A stretch of DNA of 64,000 bases, from positions 25,000,501 to 25,064,500 of the forward strand of contig NC_073633.1 of NCBI RefSeq assembly GCF_029407905.1. The letters are read 5' to 3'. The stretch is from Bubalus kerabau. Its lineage: Eukaryota; Chordata; Mammalia; Artiodactyla; Bovidae. The notes below the pieces were generated by a model. It had not been told where the DNA came from. It worked only from the letters and a program-made list of their open reading frames with translations, and searched no databases. A program made the translations under genes and the position numbers. Positions 55,072-64,000 of the stretch are shown one piece after another (positions within the stretch are counted from its first letter, which is position 1; the number at the start of each line of letters is the position of its first letter).

Positions 55072-55376
55072 GGACTTCCCTGGTGGTCCAGTGGTTAAGA
55101 ATCTGCCTGCTAATGCGGGGAACGCTGGCTTGATCCTTGGCCTGGGAAGATTCCACATGCCACCAGGCGACTAAACCTGTGCATCGCAACTACTGAAGCC
55201 TGTGCACCCAGAGCCTATGCTCTACGAGAGAAGCCACTGCAATGAGAAGCCTGAGCACTGGCAGCTAGAGAGTGGCCCCCACTTGCCCCAACTAGAGAAA
55301 GCCCACGAGCAGCAAGGAAGATCCAGCACAGCCAAAAATAAATACAAATTTAAAGTGTGATTCTCCATAAACTTAA
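55072..55376 (+). repeat. CHR-type SINE
   Basis: Starts ggacttccctggtggtccag, passes 'gaatctgcctgctaatgcgg' and ends in 'aaaaataaatacaaat'. First of two in tandem. Confidence 0.85.
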
Positions 55377-55389
55377 AAAAAAAAGATGA

Positions 55390-55660
55390 TGAGGGATTTC
55401 CCTGGTGGTCCTGTTGTTAAGAATCTGCCTTGCAATGCAGGGAACATGGGTTTGATTCCTGGTCAGGGAATTAAGATCCCACATGCTATGGAGCAAGTAA
55501 GACCACATGCCACAACTACAGAGCCTGCAAACCACAACTAGAGAGTCCGTGTGCCTAAAGGAAAGATCTCACAGGACACGGTGAAGATCCGGAGTGCCGC
55601 AACCAAGACCCGAAACAGCCAAATACATAAATAGTAAAAAAATGTTTAGGCTTTGACATT
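55390..55660 (+). repeat. CHR-type SINE, second copy
   Basis: Starts gggatttccctggtggtcct, includes 'ttgattcctggtcagggaat' and ends in an A-rich tail. Same orientation as its neighbour about 15 bases upstream. Confidence 0.85.
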
Positions 55661-55664
55661 TAAA

Positions 55665-58600
55665 ATAAATACACAAATAAAAAACTGTGGGTTCAAGTCC
55701 CATTCTGGGTTTAGGCTGGACTCGAGTCACAGTCAGAGTTACACGGTTTCAGCAGTGTAAACAGGGGGCTGGCTGTAAATGTCTAACCTAGAGCCCATCT
55801 ATTTCCTGCCTCAACCTCAGCTCCCTGCCCCCTGCTCAGGGGTCTGGGGCCTGGGAGAGGACTGCACAGGACAGCTGCCAGCTGTGGGGGGACCGGGGGC
55901 CTCTGTGGGAACAAGCCCTGGGGAGGCTGGCCAAGCCTGCAAGCTTCCTGAACCTCAGCTCCAGGTCCTCCCTGCCCCACCCTTCCACTCCCCTCGGAAC
56001 TCAAGCCTGAGTCATGATGGGTGCAAAGGGGATACAGAGACACAGTGTTGCTTTAGTCAGCAATTCCAGCCGTTCTGCTGCTTTGCACTGAATTCAGAGG
56101 TTCCACACCACTCCCCGTCCACTTCCTCCCCACCTCACATGAGGCCTAGGGTGCAGACACCTCTGACCACCCTTCCCCACCTCACCCTAAGCTCCCAGCT
56201 CTGGTATCTAAAGGATCTAAGTCCCAGCTCGGCCTCCTCTTCCCCACCCAGATGGGTGCAGCATATCTTGCTCTGACTGCCATGGCTCGTCATTCATTCA
56301 CTCACTCATTCATTCTTTCCCAGGACCCTTACCACCACCACTAGCTTTATCTGAATGCCCTAGGGGTATTTAATTTTCCTAGGGGCACTTACGACTAGAT
56401 GAAACCATCTTTTGTATGTATTTGCTTCTATAGAGTGGGTCTCCCCAGCTTGAGAATAAGCTTTATGAGAGCAGGCACCTTGGCAGTCTTCATCATGCTG
56501 TGGGGTGAGCTGTATTGGTACTCAGGGATTACTACTCAAGGATTGACTGGCTGAATTATGTAAATGGTTGTTGAGTGGCTACCATGGTGCAGACACTGGA
56601 CTAGGTGAGGGGACATGCAATCAAAGCAGCCTTCTTAAGAGAGCATGGCCAGAGAGAAAGCAGGGATGTGCACCCCTGCAGGATGACCTGACTGCAGGCA
56701 CCATAGGGTCTGCTGCTGGGGAGGCACAGAGGAGATGCGTGTTTGAGCCCCAAGCCAGGATTCCTCCCCGGCACCTGCAGCCCCAACTCCAAGCTCACTT
56801 CCCTGGGAACCTCACCCACTAGCATAAGAGCTCCTCCAGAGTCACACATGTCTCTCTAAGGGCAGAGCCGTAAGTTTACATTTGCCTATGACATTACTTG
56901 ACTGCCTCCCTATACTGTTTCCAAAGGTTCTGTGGGACGGGCCTGCTCAGGACCATAACTCCATGCATCCATATGGCCTCCATGCCTACCATGACGTCCA
57001 GTTCTGGGGCACCCAGTCACTCTCTGTTGAACAAAGGAATGGACAGGGAAGAGGTAAGGGCTGGGTCCTTCCCAAAGCAAGCAGCTCCTCCTTCCTGGGA
57101 CTATCCTCTGTCCCTTGTTCTCATCTACCAGCCAGAGCACCCCACAGTCTCTCCTTGTTCCAAGGATTCTGTTTCTCATGCAGGCGTGGAATCCAGGGCT
57201 ACTACTTCTTGGCACCACTCGCATTGTATATGCCCCAAACCCAAGGCATACCCCCGACTTGTGCGCTGGTGGTTGTCATCCAGGCCGTCAGGCAGTGAGT
57301 TTCTTGGCCATGTTCCCAGCCTCACCACACTCTGGGCAATTTTAAGGCAAGGTTGTCATCTTCACCAGCCACCATGCAGTACCTGGCTTTTGTAACAGAG
57401 ACTAGTTCTGGCTCAAGAAGTTTTTCCAGCTTTTCAATTGCATTTCCTGGTTGCTTTCCCTTCATCTCTTCCCCTAGATTTGCCAACCTGAGTCAGCACC
57501 CGCCACACCCTGGGGGAAATAGGATGCTCTAGCATGGGGACTTTCCCTCTGGGGCCCTTCTGTCTTTGGGGCCCAGCCCTGGCACCCTGCCCTTCCCTCT
57601 CACTGGCCAATCTATTCCCTCTTCTTCTCCAGTTATGGGTATCTGGTGGCACCACTGGTCATCAAGGAATTTCCCCAACCTGGCAGAGCAAACTGAGGAG
57701 CAGAGAGGAGAGAAAAAAATTGTAGCACTCAGATCAAGTACGAAGGACCCCAGAACCTTGGGGAGGTGGTGAATATAAAGGATCTTCTTGGAGTCATTCT
57801 AGCCCTCTGGGCCATCCCAAGAGTCAGATTCCTTCATAACTTTGGAGAACATTCTAGTCCTCGAATATTCTCTACCCCATTTTCACAAAGTTGTTGACCA
57901 GTACACATTTGGTTATCCCCCTCTCTCATGATGGTGAATTCACCACCACTTATTTAGGCCCATTCTATCTTTGGACAGCTTTAATGGTAAGAAAGTCTTC
58001 CTCCATAGCAAGTGTATATACATTCACTGGTCTTTGTTCTTTGCTCTCAAGATTAACAGAATCAATATGGCTTCTGTTCCAACTAGAAGCCCTTAGAATC
58101 TGAAGATCCTCTGCCCCTTGAGTCTTCTCCCCCAGTTTGACATTCCCATGTCCTCTTTCTGGTCATGGCCTGTTCTCACCATTTTCATTTCTCCCTCCTG
58201 ACCTTGCTGATTGTCTCTGTCCCTCTTAAAATGGACCACACACTCCCAACAGGGTCTGACCATCACAGATCTGGGGCCTCTGCACCCCCTCATTCTGGGT
58301 CCTAAAGTTCTCTTCATACTGCTTAAAGTCAGGCCACTACTTCTGGCAAGGTGCTAGCTCTTACCAACCCTGTCCCAACCAGAATCACCCTGTCTGCCCA
58401 CTGGTGTCATTCCATTGCCCACACATCATGCCCTTGTGCAGAGGATGGTTTGAGGACCAAAGAACCAGACTGTGCCTCTGTCCCCGTTCGATGCCATCTG
58501 GTCAAATCTGGGCCTCAAATTAAGTTTAGATCTGGATTCCTTCATCCAGCATTGCTCCCAACTGATTCCGTCATCCAGCATTGCTCTGAACTATGTGTTA

Positions 58601-59235
58601 GCAGCCTTCAGTTCTTGAGAATGGCAGTGTGCTCAGCCAGCATGCCACTGAAAAGTGCCACCACCAGCAAAGACTTCCCTCTAAGTTGACAAACACACAT
58701 TAACCACTGTTATTTGGAGATGAAATTCCTACCAGTTATATCTACTATCCTATCATCCTACCCACAGTTAACCATTTTGTCCCTAAACATGTCCCAGGAT
58801 GGAGCTGATGGCTGCAGAACCTCTGTGATAATCACTGGGAAACCTGGTTTCCAGCCCTGGCTGCCACCAACGTGTATGTGATTTCATGTTACCAAGTGTG
58901 TAAGGGTTGCTGGGAAATAAGCAGGAGCCAGATGATCCATCGAGCCCTCTCCAGCTCTGACGTCCTGTTCTGGTGGTGGTCAAGGTTAGAGAGAAAGTCA
59001 AGAAGCTGAGGGAGAGGAGCTTCCATGTTGCAAGAGACAGGAAATGGGCACTTCTGCTCCTGTGTAGAGAAGCTTCATCTCCACCCTTCCTTCAGGGTGG
59101 CAGGTGGCAGGCTCAGATATTCCCCCTTGCAACTCCTTTACTGCCACTTAAGCTGATCTCTGGGCTTCCCAAAAGCCCAGGATGGTAAAAAAAAAAAAAA
59201 AAGTGCTGATGGTTAAAAAAAAGACAACAACAACA
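55665..59235. other. DHRS1-RABGGTA intergenic, middle part
   Basis: No gene recognised. A 165-codon open frame at 55779-56276 is Pro/Ser-rich and lacks any domain or splice context, so it is not called. A tetranucleotide-like cattcattca run lies near 56290-56315. Confidence 0.5.
58535..58586 (+). repeat. short tandem duplication
   Basis: A 23-base word starting gattcc and ending attgctc occurs at 58535-58557 and 58564-58586 with one mismatch, a 29-base period. Confidence 0.7.
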
Positions 59236-59239
59236 ACCC

Positions 59240-59372
59240 TACCTGACAATGCAGGAGATGTAAGAGATGCCAGTTCAATCCCTGGGTCAGAAAGATCCCT
59301 TGGATGAGGAGATGGCAACCCACTCCAGTATTCTTGCCTGGAGAATTCCATGGACAGAGGAGCCTGGCCCAG
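59240..59372 (+). repeat. Bov-tA SINE, truncated
   Basis: 'cctacctgacaatgcaggagatg', 'ttcaatccctgggtcagaaagatccc' and 'ccactccagtattcttgcctg' in order. The tRNA head is missing and the 3' end is lost after 'ggagcctggc'. An oligo(A) run precedes it. Confidence 0.8.
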
Positions 59373-59794
59373 ACTTTCCAGCATTTGATTTCCCTTCAAG
59401 TGCCTGGGGTTCCCCTCCGCCAAACATCTAACCACTGCTTGCTTGATACCCTGCAGAACTATCGCCTCAAGAAGATCCAGACCATCAGTTCTGACCATCA
59501 TCCAGACCATCAGTTCCTCGCAGTAGAACTCCCTCCCAACCTGGCTCTCCAGAACACCCACCCCAGCTTCCCAGAAGTCTTGTGACGCTTCACATCCCCA
59601 CACTCTGGACATTTGTTGGGTGCAGCTGAGCACAGTGGACAAGCTAGATGGAGGGAAAGTAAGGTGTCTTCTGAAATCAGACAGCCAAGGTTGGTTGGTT
59701 CGTCAGTTTGTTTTAGAGAAGGAGAAAACTTTATTGTGTGTATATAAAGGGTGATTTCAGTTGTCCTCTGAAGGGCACCCTGACTTTTAGCGTG

Positions 59795-59870
59795 AGACCA
59801 GGCTGCATCACTTACAAACTGTGTGACCTTGGGCAGAATCTCAGTTTCTTTTTATCCTGGTTGTAAAGAA
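59795..59870 (+). repeat. MIR fragment
   Basis: 'catcacttacaaactgtgtgaccttgggcagaatctcagtttc' is a MIR core. Confidence 0.6.
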
Positions 59871-60229
59871 TTTAGTTGTTATTTAATATTGGCTTCAAGG
59901 TCACAGAACCTCTCTTCATAGTCTATTTTTTCCTTCACTCCCCAGTGAGGATTCTTCACCCCACCGCCCAAGTCTGGCCCTGACATGCCTCTACTAGAGT
60001 TCGTTGGTGGGTCTCTCAACTCTGCCTCCCGTGGTCCCCATTCCCTACTGGGTGGAATTCCTGCCTGCGCCCACCCTGCCCTCTTCTGTTATCGACAACA
60101 GCAATCTTAGTCATCTGACTCTGACTGATTGGTGTTCATTTAGCACAGGATTGAGATCAGAGGGTATACAATTTTAGTTAGAGAGACTAAGCATAAGCTC
60201 GGTAAGTGAGCGCAGTGTTGGGGGCACTT

Positions 60230-60350
60230 GGTTTCCTCCCAGCTGTGTGGCCTTGGGCAAGCAACTTAACCTCTGTGGGAACCCACTGAATGCACTGGTC
60301 CTCACCGTGCAATCATAATAGGTGGTGAGTGCCTCAAATAGGATGTCTGG
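60230..60350 (+). repeat. MIR fragment
   Basis: 'gctgtgtggccttgggcaagcaacttaacctctgtggg' matches the MIR core in sense orientation. Confidence 0.65.
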
Positions 60351-60969
60351 GCCCAGTCAGTACTTGGTTATTCTTGCTCTTTTCTCTGCACAGAAAGGAG
60401 TAAAATCCTTTCCTCAAGCATCATTCAGACTGTAGCCTCAGACACCTGCCTGCTTCCCACTTATCCCACACAGGAGGCCAAATATAACTCCTGACACATC
60501 CTTTTGCCTTAAAGCAAGAGGCTTGTCTTGGCTCCACTGCTCTTATCTCTACAGGCACCTGGTTCAGTCTCTGCCAGCCAGCTAAGTCTGTTTGGCTATC
60601 TCTCACCCACCTTCCTGTCATAACACGTGCTTGAAATGCCCTTCCTGTCCTCTTTCCAAAACCAGGCCCCACCTTCTTGGAAGCAGATTTAAGACTCACT
60701 TCCTCCCTTAAGTCTGCTTGACTCAAACCTCCCAGTTTCAGGATTGCTAATCATGAAAAAATATTTCATGCCTCCACCCTTTGCAACTATGACGTAATAA
60801 GATTGCACCTGTCACATCTGTACCTGTGGGCACCTGTCTTCCCAGATATCTGGTTGTACATGTGAGTGGTTATAGAGTAGGAGGCAAGAACAGACAGTGA
60901 CCAAAAACTCAACCAACAAAACAAAAAAGTAGCTGGTGAGGTGGAGAGAGGACTGGGCCAGATCAGACC

Positions 60970-61075
60970 TATGTCCATTTGATCACTTACTACATGGGTG
61001 ACACTTAGCAAGTTACTTAGCCTTTCTCTTTGAGCCTCTATCTCCTGGCATATTTGTTAAGAAAATCAGAAAATT
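60970..61075 (+). repeat. MIR fragment
   Basis: 'gatcacttactacatgggtgac..agcaagttacttagcctttctc' is a diverged MIR core. Confidence 0.6.
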
Positions 61076-61078
61076 ACT

Positions 61079-61385
61079 AGGACTTCCCTGGTGGTTAAGA
61101 ATCTGCCTGCCAATGCAGGGGACATGGGTTTGATCCCCGGTCAGGGAACTCCAGTGTTCTTGCCTGGAGAATCCCAGGGACGGGGGAGCCTGGTGAGCTG
61201 CCGTCTATGGGGTCGCACAGAGTCGGACACAACTGAAGTGACTTAGCAGCAGCAGCAGCAGCAGCGGCGGCAGGGAACTAAGATAGCACATGTTGTGGGG
61301 CAACTAAGCCCACATGCCACTAGTAGAGAGAAGACCCCGCACACTGCGATGAACACCCAGCCCAACCAAAAAGAAAAAAGTACTA
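61079..61385 (+). repeat. CHR-2 SINE interrupted by a Bov-A SINE
   Basis: The host CHR-2 reads ggacttccctggtggttaag to 'gtcagggaact' (61150), then resumes at 'cagggaactaagatagcac' (61271). Between them lies a 5'-truncated Bov-A with (AGC)n/(GGC) end. The 9-bp word cagggaact is present on both sides (61142-61150 and 61271-61279). Confidence 0.9.
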
Positions 61386-61429
61386 CTATTATTATTTACC
61401 TTACCCAGTACTGTCCTTGCTCAGTACTG

Positions 61430-61640
61430 TTCAGGCACTGTCCTAAACACTTTACATAGACTTTTACATTTAATTTTCACTCAACACTAGCAGGTAGGTA
61501 ACATTATTTTCCCTATGCTTCGGTTGAAAATACTGAGACACAGTAGAAACTCAACACAGATATTAAGTACCTTGCCCAGGTCACATAGCTAATAAATGGC
61601 AAAGCCAGAATTTGCACCTAGGCAGTTGGATCCCAGAGTC
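61430..61640 (-). repeat. MIR/L2-type repeat, antisense
   Basis: 'ggcactgtcctaaacactttac..ttaattttcactcaac' followed by 'ccttgcccaggtcacatagctaataaatggcaaagccagaatttgcac' is a long antisense MIR-type match. Confidence 0.65.
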
Positions 61641-61644
61641 CATG

Positions 61645-63290
61645 TTCCTAAGCACTCTCCTTACTGCCTCCCACATGTAATCCTGTGTGTGTGCAAAGCC
61701 CTTGACACACTGCTTGTCACTGCAGTCCCAGTGAGGAAGGTGGCTGCAAGTGTAGGAGGCCAGGGCAAGTGTCTCTTTCCCTGAAGCTGGTCAGGACAGA
61801 ATAGAAAGCGGACACTTTACGCGCATTTCCAGGGCCTAAGAAAGGTGGGGGAAAAATATAAAGAATTTAAAGTCGTATTTTCCTACCTAGATGTGTCTTA
61901 TAAACACACATATGCCACACGGACACAGACTTCTCACAAATACATCACATTCACACATACACAATCAGTGACCACTCTGAACCCATGAAGCTTCCATCAG
62001 GAAACCTTCCTGAGCTGGTCCAGGCCTCACAATCTCTCAGATCCCTAAATGTGTACTGCACTGACCATTAGGCCCAGCCAAGCCAGCCCTCACTATGTAG
62101 TGTTCTATTCATTCAAATAACTGTCCAATAACTACTGAAAATTGGGACCAGGTATTGGAGAAGGAGGACCAAAAAAATGTTGTTTCTGTTCTCCAGGAAC
62201 TTTGAATCTCCTAGGAGAATCTAGCATTCACATCAAGACTTAACAGTAGGACAGAGGAATACGTGTTATCATTGACAGACAGGTATTTTGGAAAGCTTCC
62301 TGGAGGTGACACTGAAGTTAAATTGTAAAGGTGAACAGGAGTTATTCTGGCAAAGGAAGAGGTGTGGAGGAAGGAGAGTAAGGAAGAGGGAACAGGTTAA
62401 CAAGCTTGGGAAACCCCAAGTCATTCTATCAGCTGAAATGAAGAGTTTCTCATAGAGGCAGAACATGAGGCCATAGGGATAAGCAGGGCCCAAATGCCAA
62501 AGAGCCTGATGTGCTGACCTAAGAGATTCAGTCTTTCCCAAAAAGCTTCATGGAAGGGTTTTTGGCAGAGACACATCACAATCGAATCTGCATTTCAGAA
62601 AGGTTGACTCAGCAACACAGAGATAAAGGGGTGACAGGGTGAAAATGAGGGGACATTGAAAAGACTTTCAACTATCTCTGGAATAAATGAACTGAAATTC
62701 TTAGCACAGTGGGAATGGAGAGGATATTTATGAGATACCATGGAAAAGTGCGGAGGTCATCCACTGATATAGGTAACATGAAGGTCAAAGGTTAGACTGG
62801 AAGGAGAGGAGCCAATGATACTTTTTGACTTCTGGAGTTCCAGGTGTCTCTTGGACACCCAGGTGATACCTAATAGGCTTATGAATATGTGTGTGTCTGT
62901 ATTTTTTTTTCCCATTATTACAGTTTGCAAGACATATGGACTGGAGATACAAGTTTGAGTGCTAGGGCAGTACAGGTAGCAAGAATGTCGATGTAGTCAC
63001 TCAGAGAAAGTGTGGGCCAGAAGGTCTGTGGACTCAGGACTGATCTCTGAGGAGCTCCAACTTCAAGCAGTTGAAGGCTTGGATTTGTGAACATTCTTCC
63101 AGGAGCAGGGTGTGAAGAAAGGAGGAAAGGAGATCAACAACATTTAGGGGAAAACAAGGTGAATAGACGAGAAGAGAGGGACGAAACTGCAGGAGACCAG
63201 AACACGGTGTCAAGTCGAGGAAAGTCAGTAGCATCAAACACTGCAGACGTCAACGAAGATAAGGACAGGAAACTTCATGTTAGGTTTGGC
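61645..63290. other. DHRS1-RABGGTA intergenic, last part
   Basis: No gene recognised. The interval about 62140-62560 and the words near 63190-63290 look like an old, diverged interspersed repeat, but the family is not identified. Confidence 0.4.
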
Positions 63291-63379
63291 AACTAAGAGA
63301 TGGCCAATGCGGCCAGAGTGAGGTCACTCGAGCGATGAAAGGGTGCGTTTCTGGCTGTTGAAATCTTTTCAACTGAAAC

Positions 63380-64000
63380 GCAGTTTGAGCATCTGGCTGG
63401 GAACTGCACCCCGCGCCGCTTTCCCGAGTTCATCAGAGTCAAGCGTTCACACTGACACACCAGAAGGATAACAGGAACTTGGCGTTTTCGAACAGAGCGC
63501 GCAGGAATCCTGCGCAGGCGCTTCCGAAGTCGGTCGGCTCTCCCGCGAGCCCCTCCCCAGGCCTGCAGAGGGAGCTGCGCCTCGGAGAATCCAGGGCGTG
63601 AGGCCGCTCTAGCCAGCGCTCGGGCTCGGTGGCGGGCGCCGCAGCTCCGCGTCCGGCTCGCCTCCTCCCAGCACAGGTGGGTCCGCCCGCGGTGGGCAGC
63701 AGTGCTTGGGAGCCGTGGGGCGGGCGGGTAGCGGCAACCTCTGGGCACGGAGTGGGCCCCATCACCTAAGTGCCCCAACTCGGGCCCGGGTCCGGCGAAT
63801 TGGGCTGTGGCCAGGGCCGCACGTGTGCAAGTCCGGTTCGGGTGGGTTCCTCCTGGACTTGCAGTGTCTGTCCCGGGACCCCTTAACACCCCAGGGGTCT
63901 CCGCCCGGGCTTGCTCACGGCTTCCTGGGGACATCGAGGGGCGGAGCTCCAAGGGGCGGGACTCCCATGATTGACACGTCTTTCGCCAGGTTTCACGGGC
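63380..64000 (+). promoter_or_regulatory. CpG-rich promoter-like region, probably of RABGGTA
   Basis: CpG density rises sharply from about 63,400 to the window end. Two GC boxes (ggggcgg near 63940 and ggggcggg near 63953) and an inverted CCAAT (attgacac near 63970) are visible. A donor-like gcacag/gtgggt at 63676/63677 could close a non-coding first exon. The gene itself is outside the window; the name comes only from conserved order (RABGGTA follows DHRS1 in human). Confidence 0.45.

Noticed and set aside
55779..56276. 165-codon plus-strand open frame in the DHRS1-RABGGTA gap
   Set aside because: Low-complexity Pro/Ser composition, no recognisable domain, no promoter or splice context.
63293..63952. 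219-codon minus-strand open frame in the CpG-rich end
   Set aside because: Few stops are expected at this base composition. There is no domain, and the Arg/Ala/Pro-rich content is typical of chance frames in CpG islands.
1..64000. CRISPR array, operon, phage, endogenous retrovirus or novel immune cassette
   Set aside because: No spaced direct repeats, bacterial gene layout, LTR pair or retroviral gene was seen. The window is an ordinary mammalian gene cluster.

Overview
This is nuclear DNA from a mammal, almost certainly a bovid ruminant. Cattle is the most likely source, but the sequence alone does not fix the species. The evidence is intron-rich vertebrate genes together with ruminant-only repeats: Bov-A2 SINEs with (AGC)n ends, Bov-tA and CHR-type tRNA-derived SINEs, and BovB (RTE) LINE fragments. 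The gene order matches the block on human 14q11.2, read in the opposite direction: RIPK3, ADCY4, LTB4R, LTB4R2, CIDEB, NOP9, DHRS1, and then the approach to RABGGTA.

Layout. 1-2.9 kb: intergenic, old L1, Bov-A2, CHR and MIR repeats. 2.9-7.1 kb (+): RIPK3, 10 coding exons, 504 aa. 8.1-22.9 kb (+): ADCY4, 25 coding exons, 1077 aa. 24.2-25.5 kb (-): LTB4R (BLT1), one coding exon, 349 aa. 29.2-30.4 kb (-): LTB4R2 (BLT2), one coding exon, 358 aa. 33.1-35.8 kb (+): CIDEB, 5 coding exons, 219 aa. 35.8-41.7 kb (-): NOP9, 10 coding exons, 637 aa. 42.0-50.7 kb (+): DHRS1, 8 coding exons, 312 aa. 50.7-63.3 kb: no gene recognised, scattered repeats including a BovB reverse-transcriptase remnant. 63.4-64.0 kb: CpG-rich, promoter-like DNA, probably the start of RABGGTA.

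All exon chains were assembled by hand from splice sites and reading-frame continuity. Every multi-exon gene closes in frame, and the lengths of ADCY4, LTB4R2 and CIDEB equal those I recall for the human proteins. I see no pseudogene, frameshift or virus-like gene among them.

The genes do not form one pathway. RIPK3 (necroptosis), LTB4R and LTB4R2 (leukotriene B4 / 12-HHT receptors) act in inflammation. ADCY4 makes cAMP, CIDEB handles hepatic lipid, NOP9 acts in ribosome biogenesis and DHRS1 is a short-chain reductase. Regulatory architecture is compact: the LTB4R2-LTB4R pair lies on one strand, NOP9 and DHRS1 are head-to-head over a CpG-rich region, and CIDEB and NOP9 meet tail-to-tail with apparently overlapping 3' ends.

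I did not find a previously undescribed system. The best second-look items are a premature stop trimming the tail of LTB4R, a Gly-to-Cys change in a near-invariant motif of the ADCY4 C2 domain, a perfect CRE palindrome on the LTB4R2 stop codon, a GC-AG intron in CIDEB, and two repeat-history curiosities (a nested SINE with clean target duplications and a SINE flanked by 67-bp duplicated arms).
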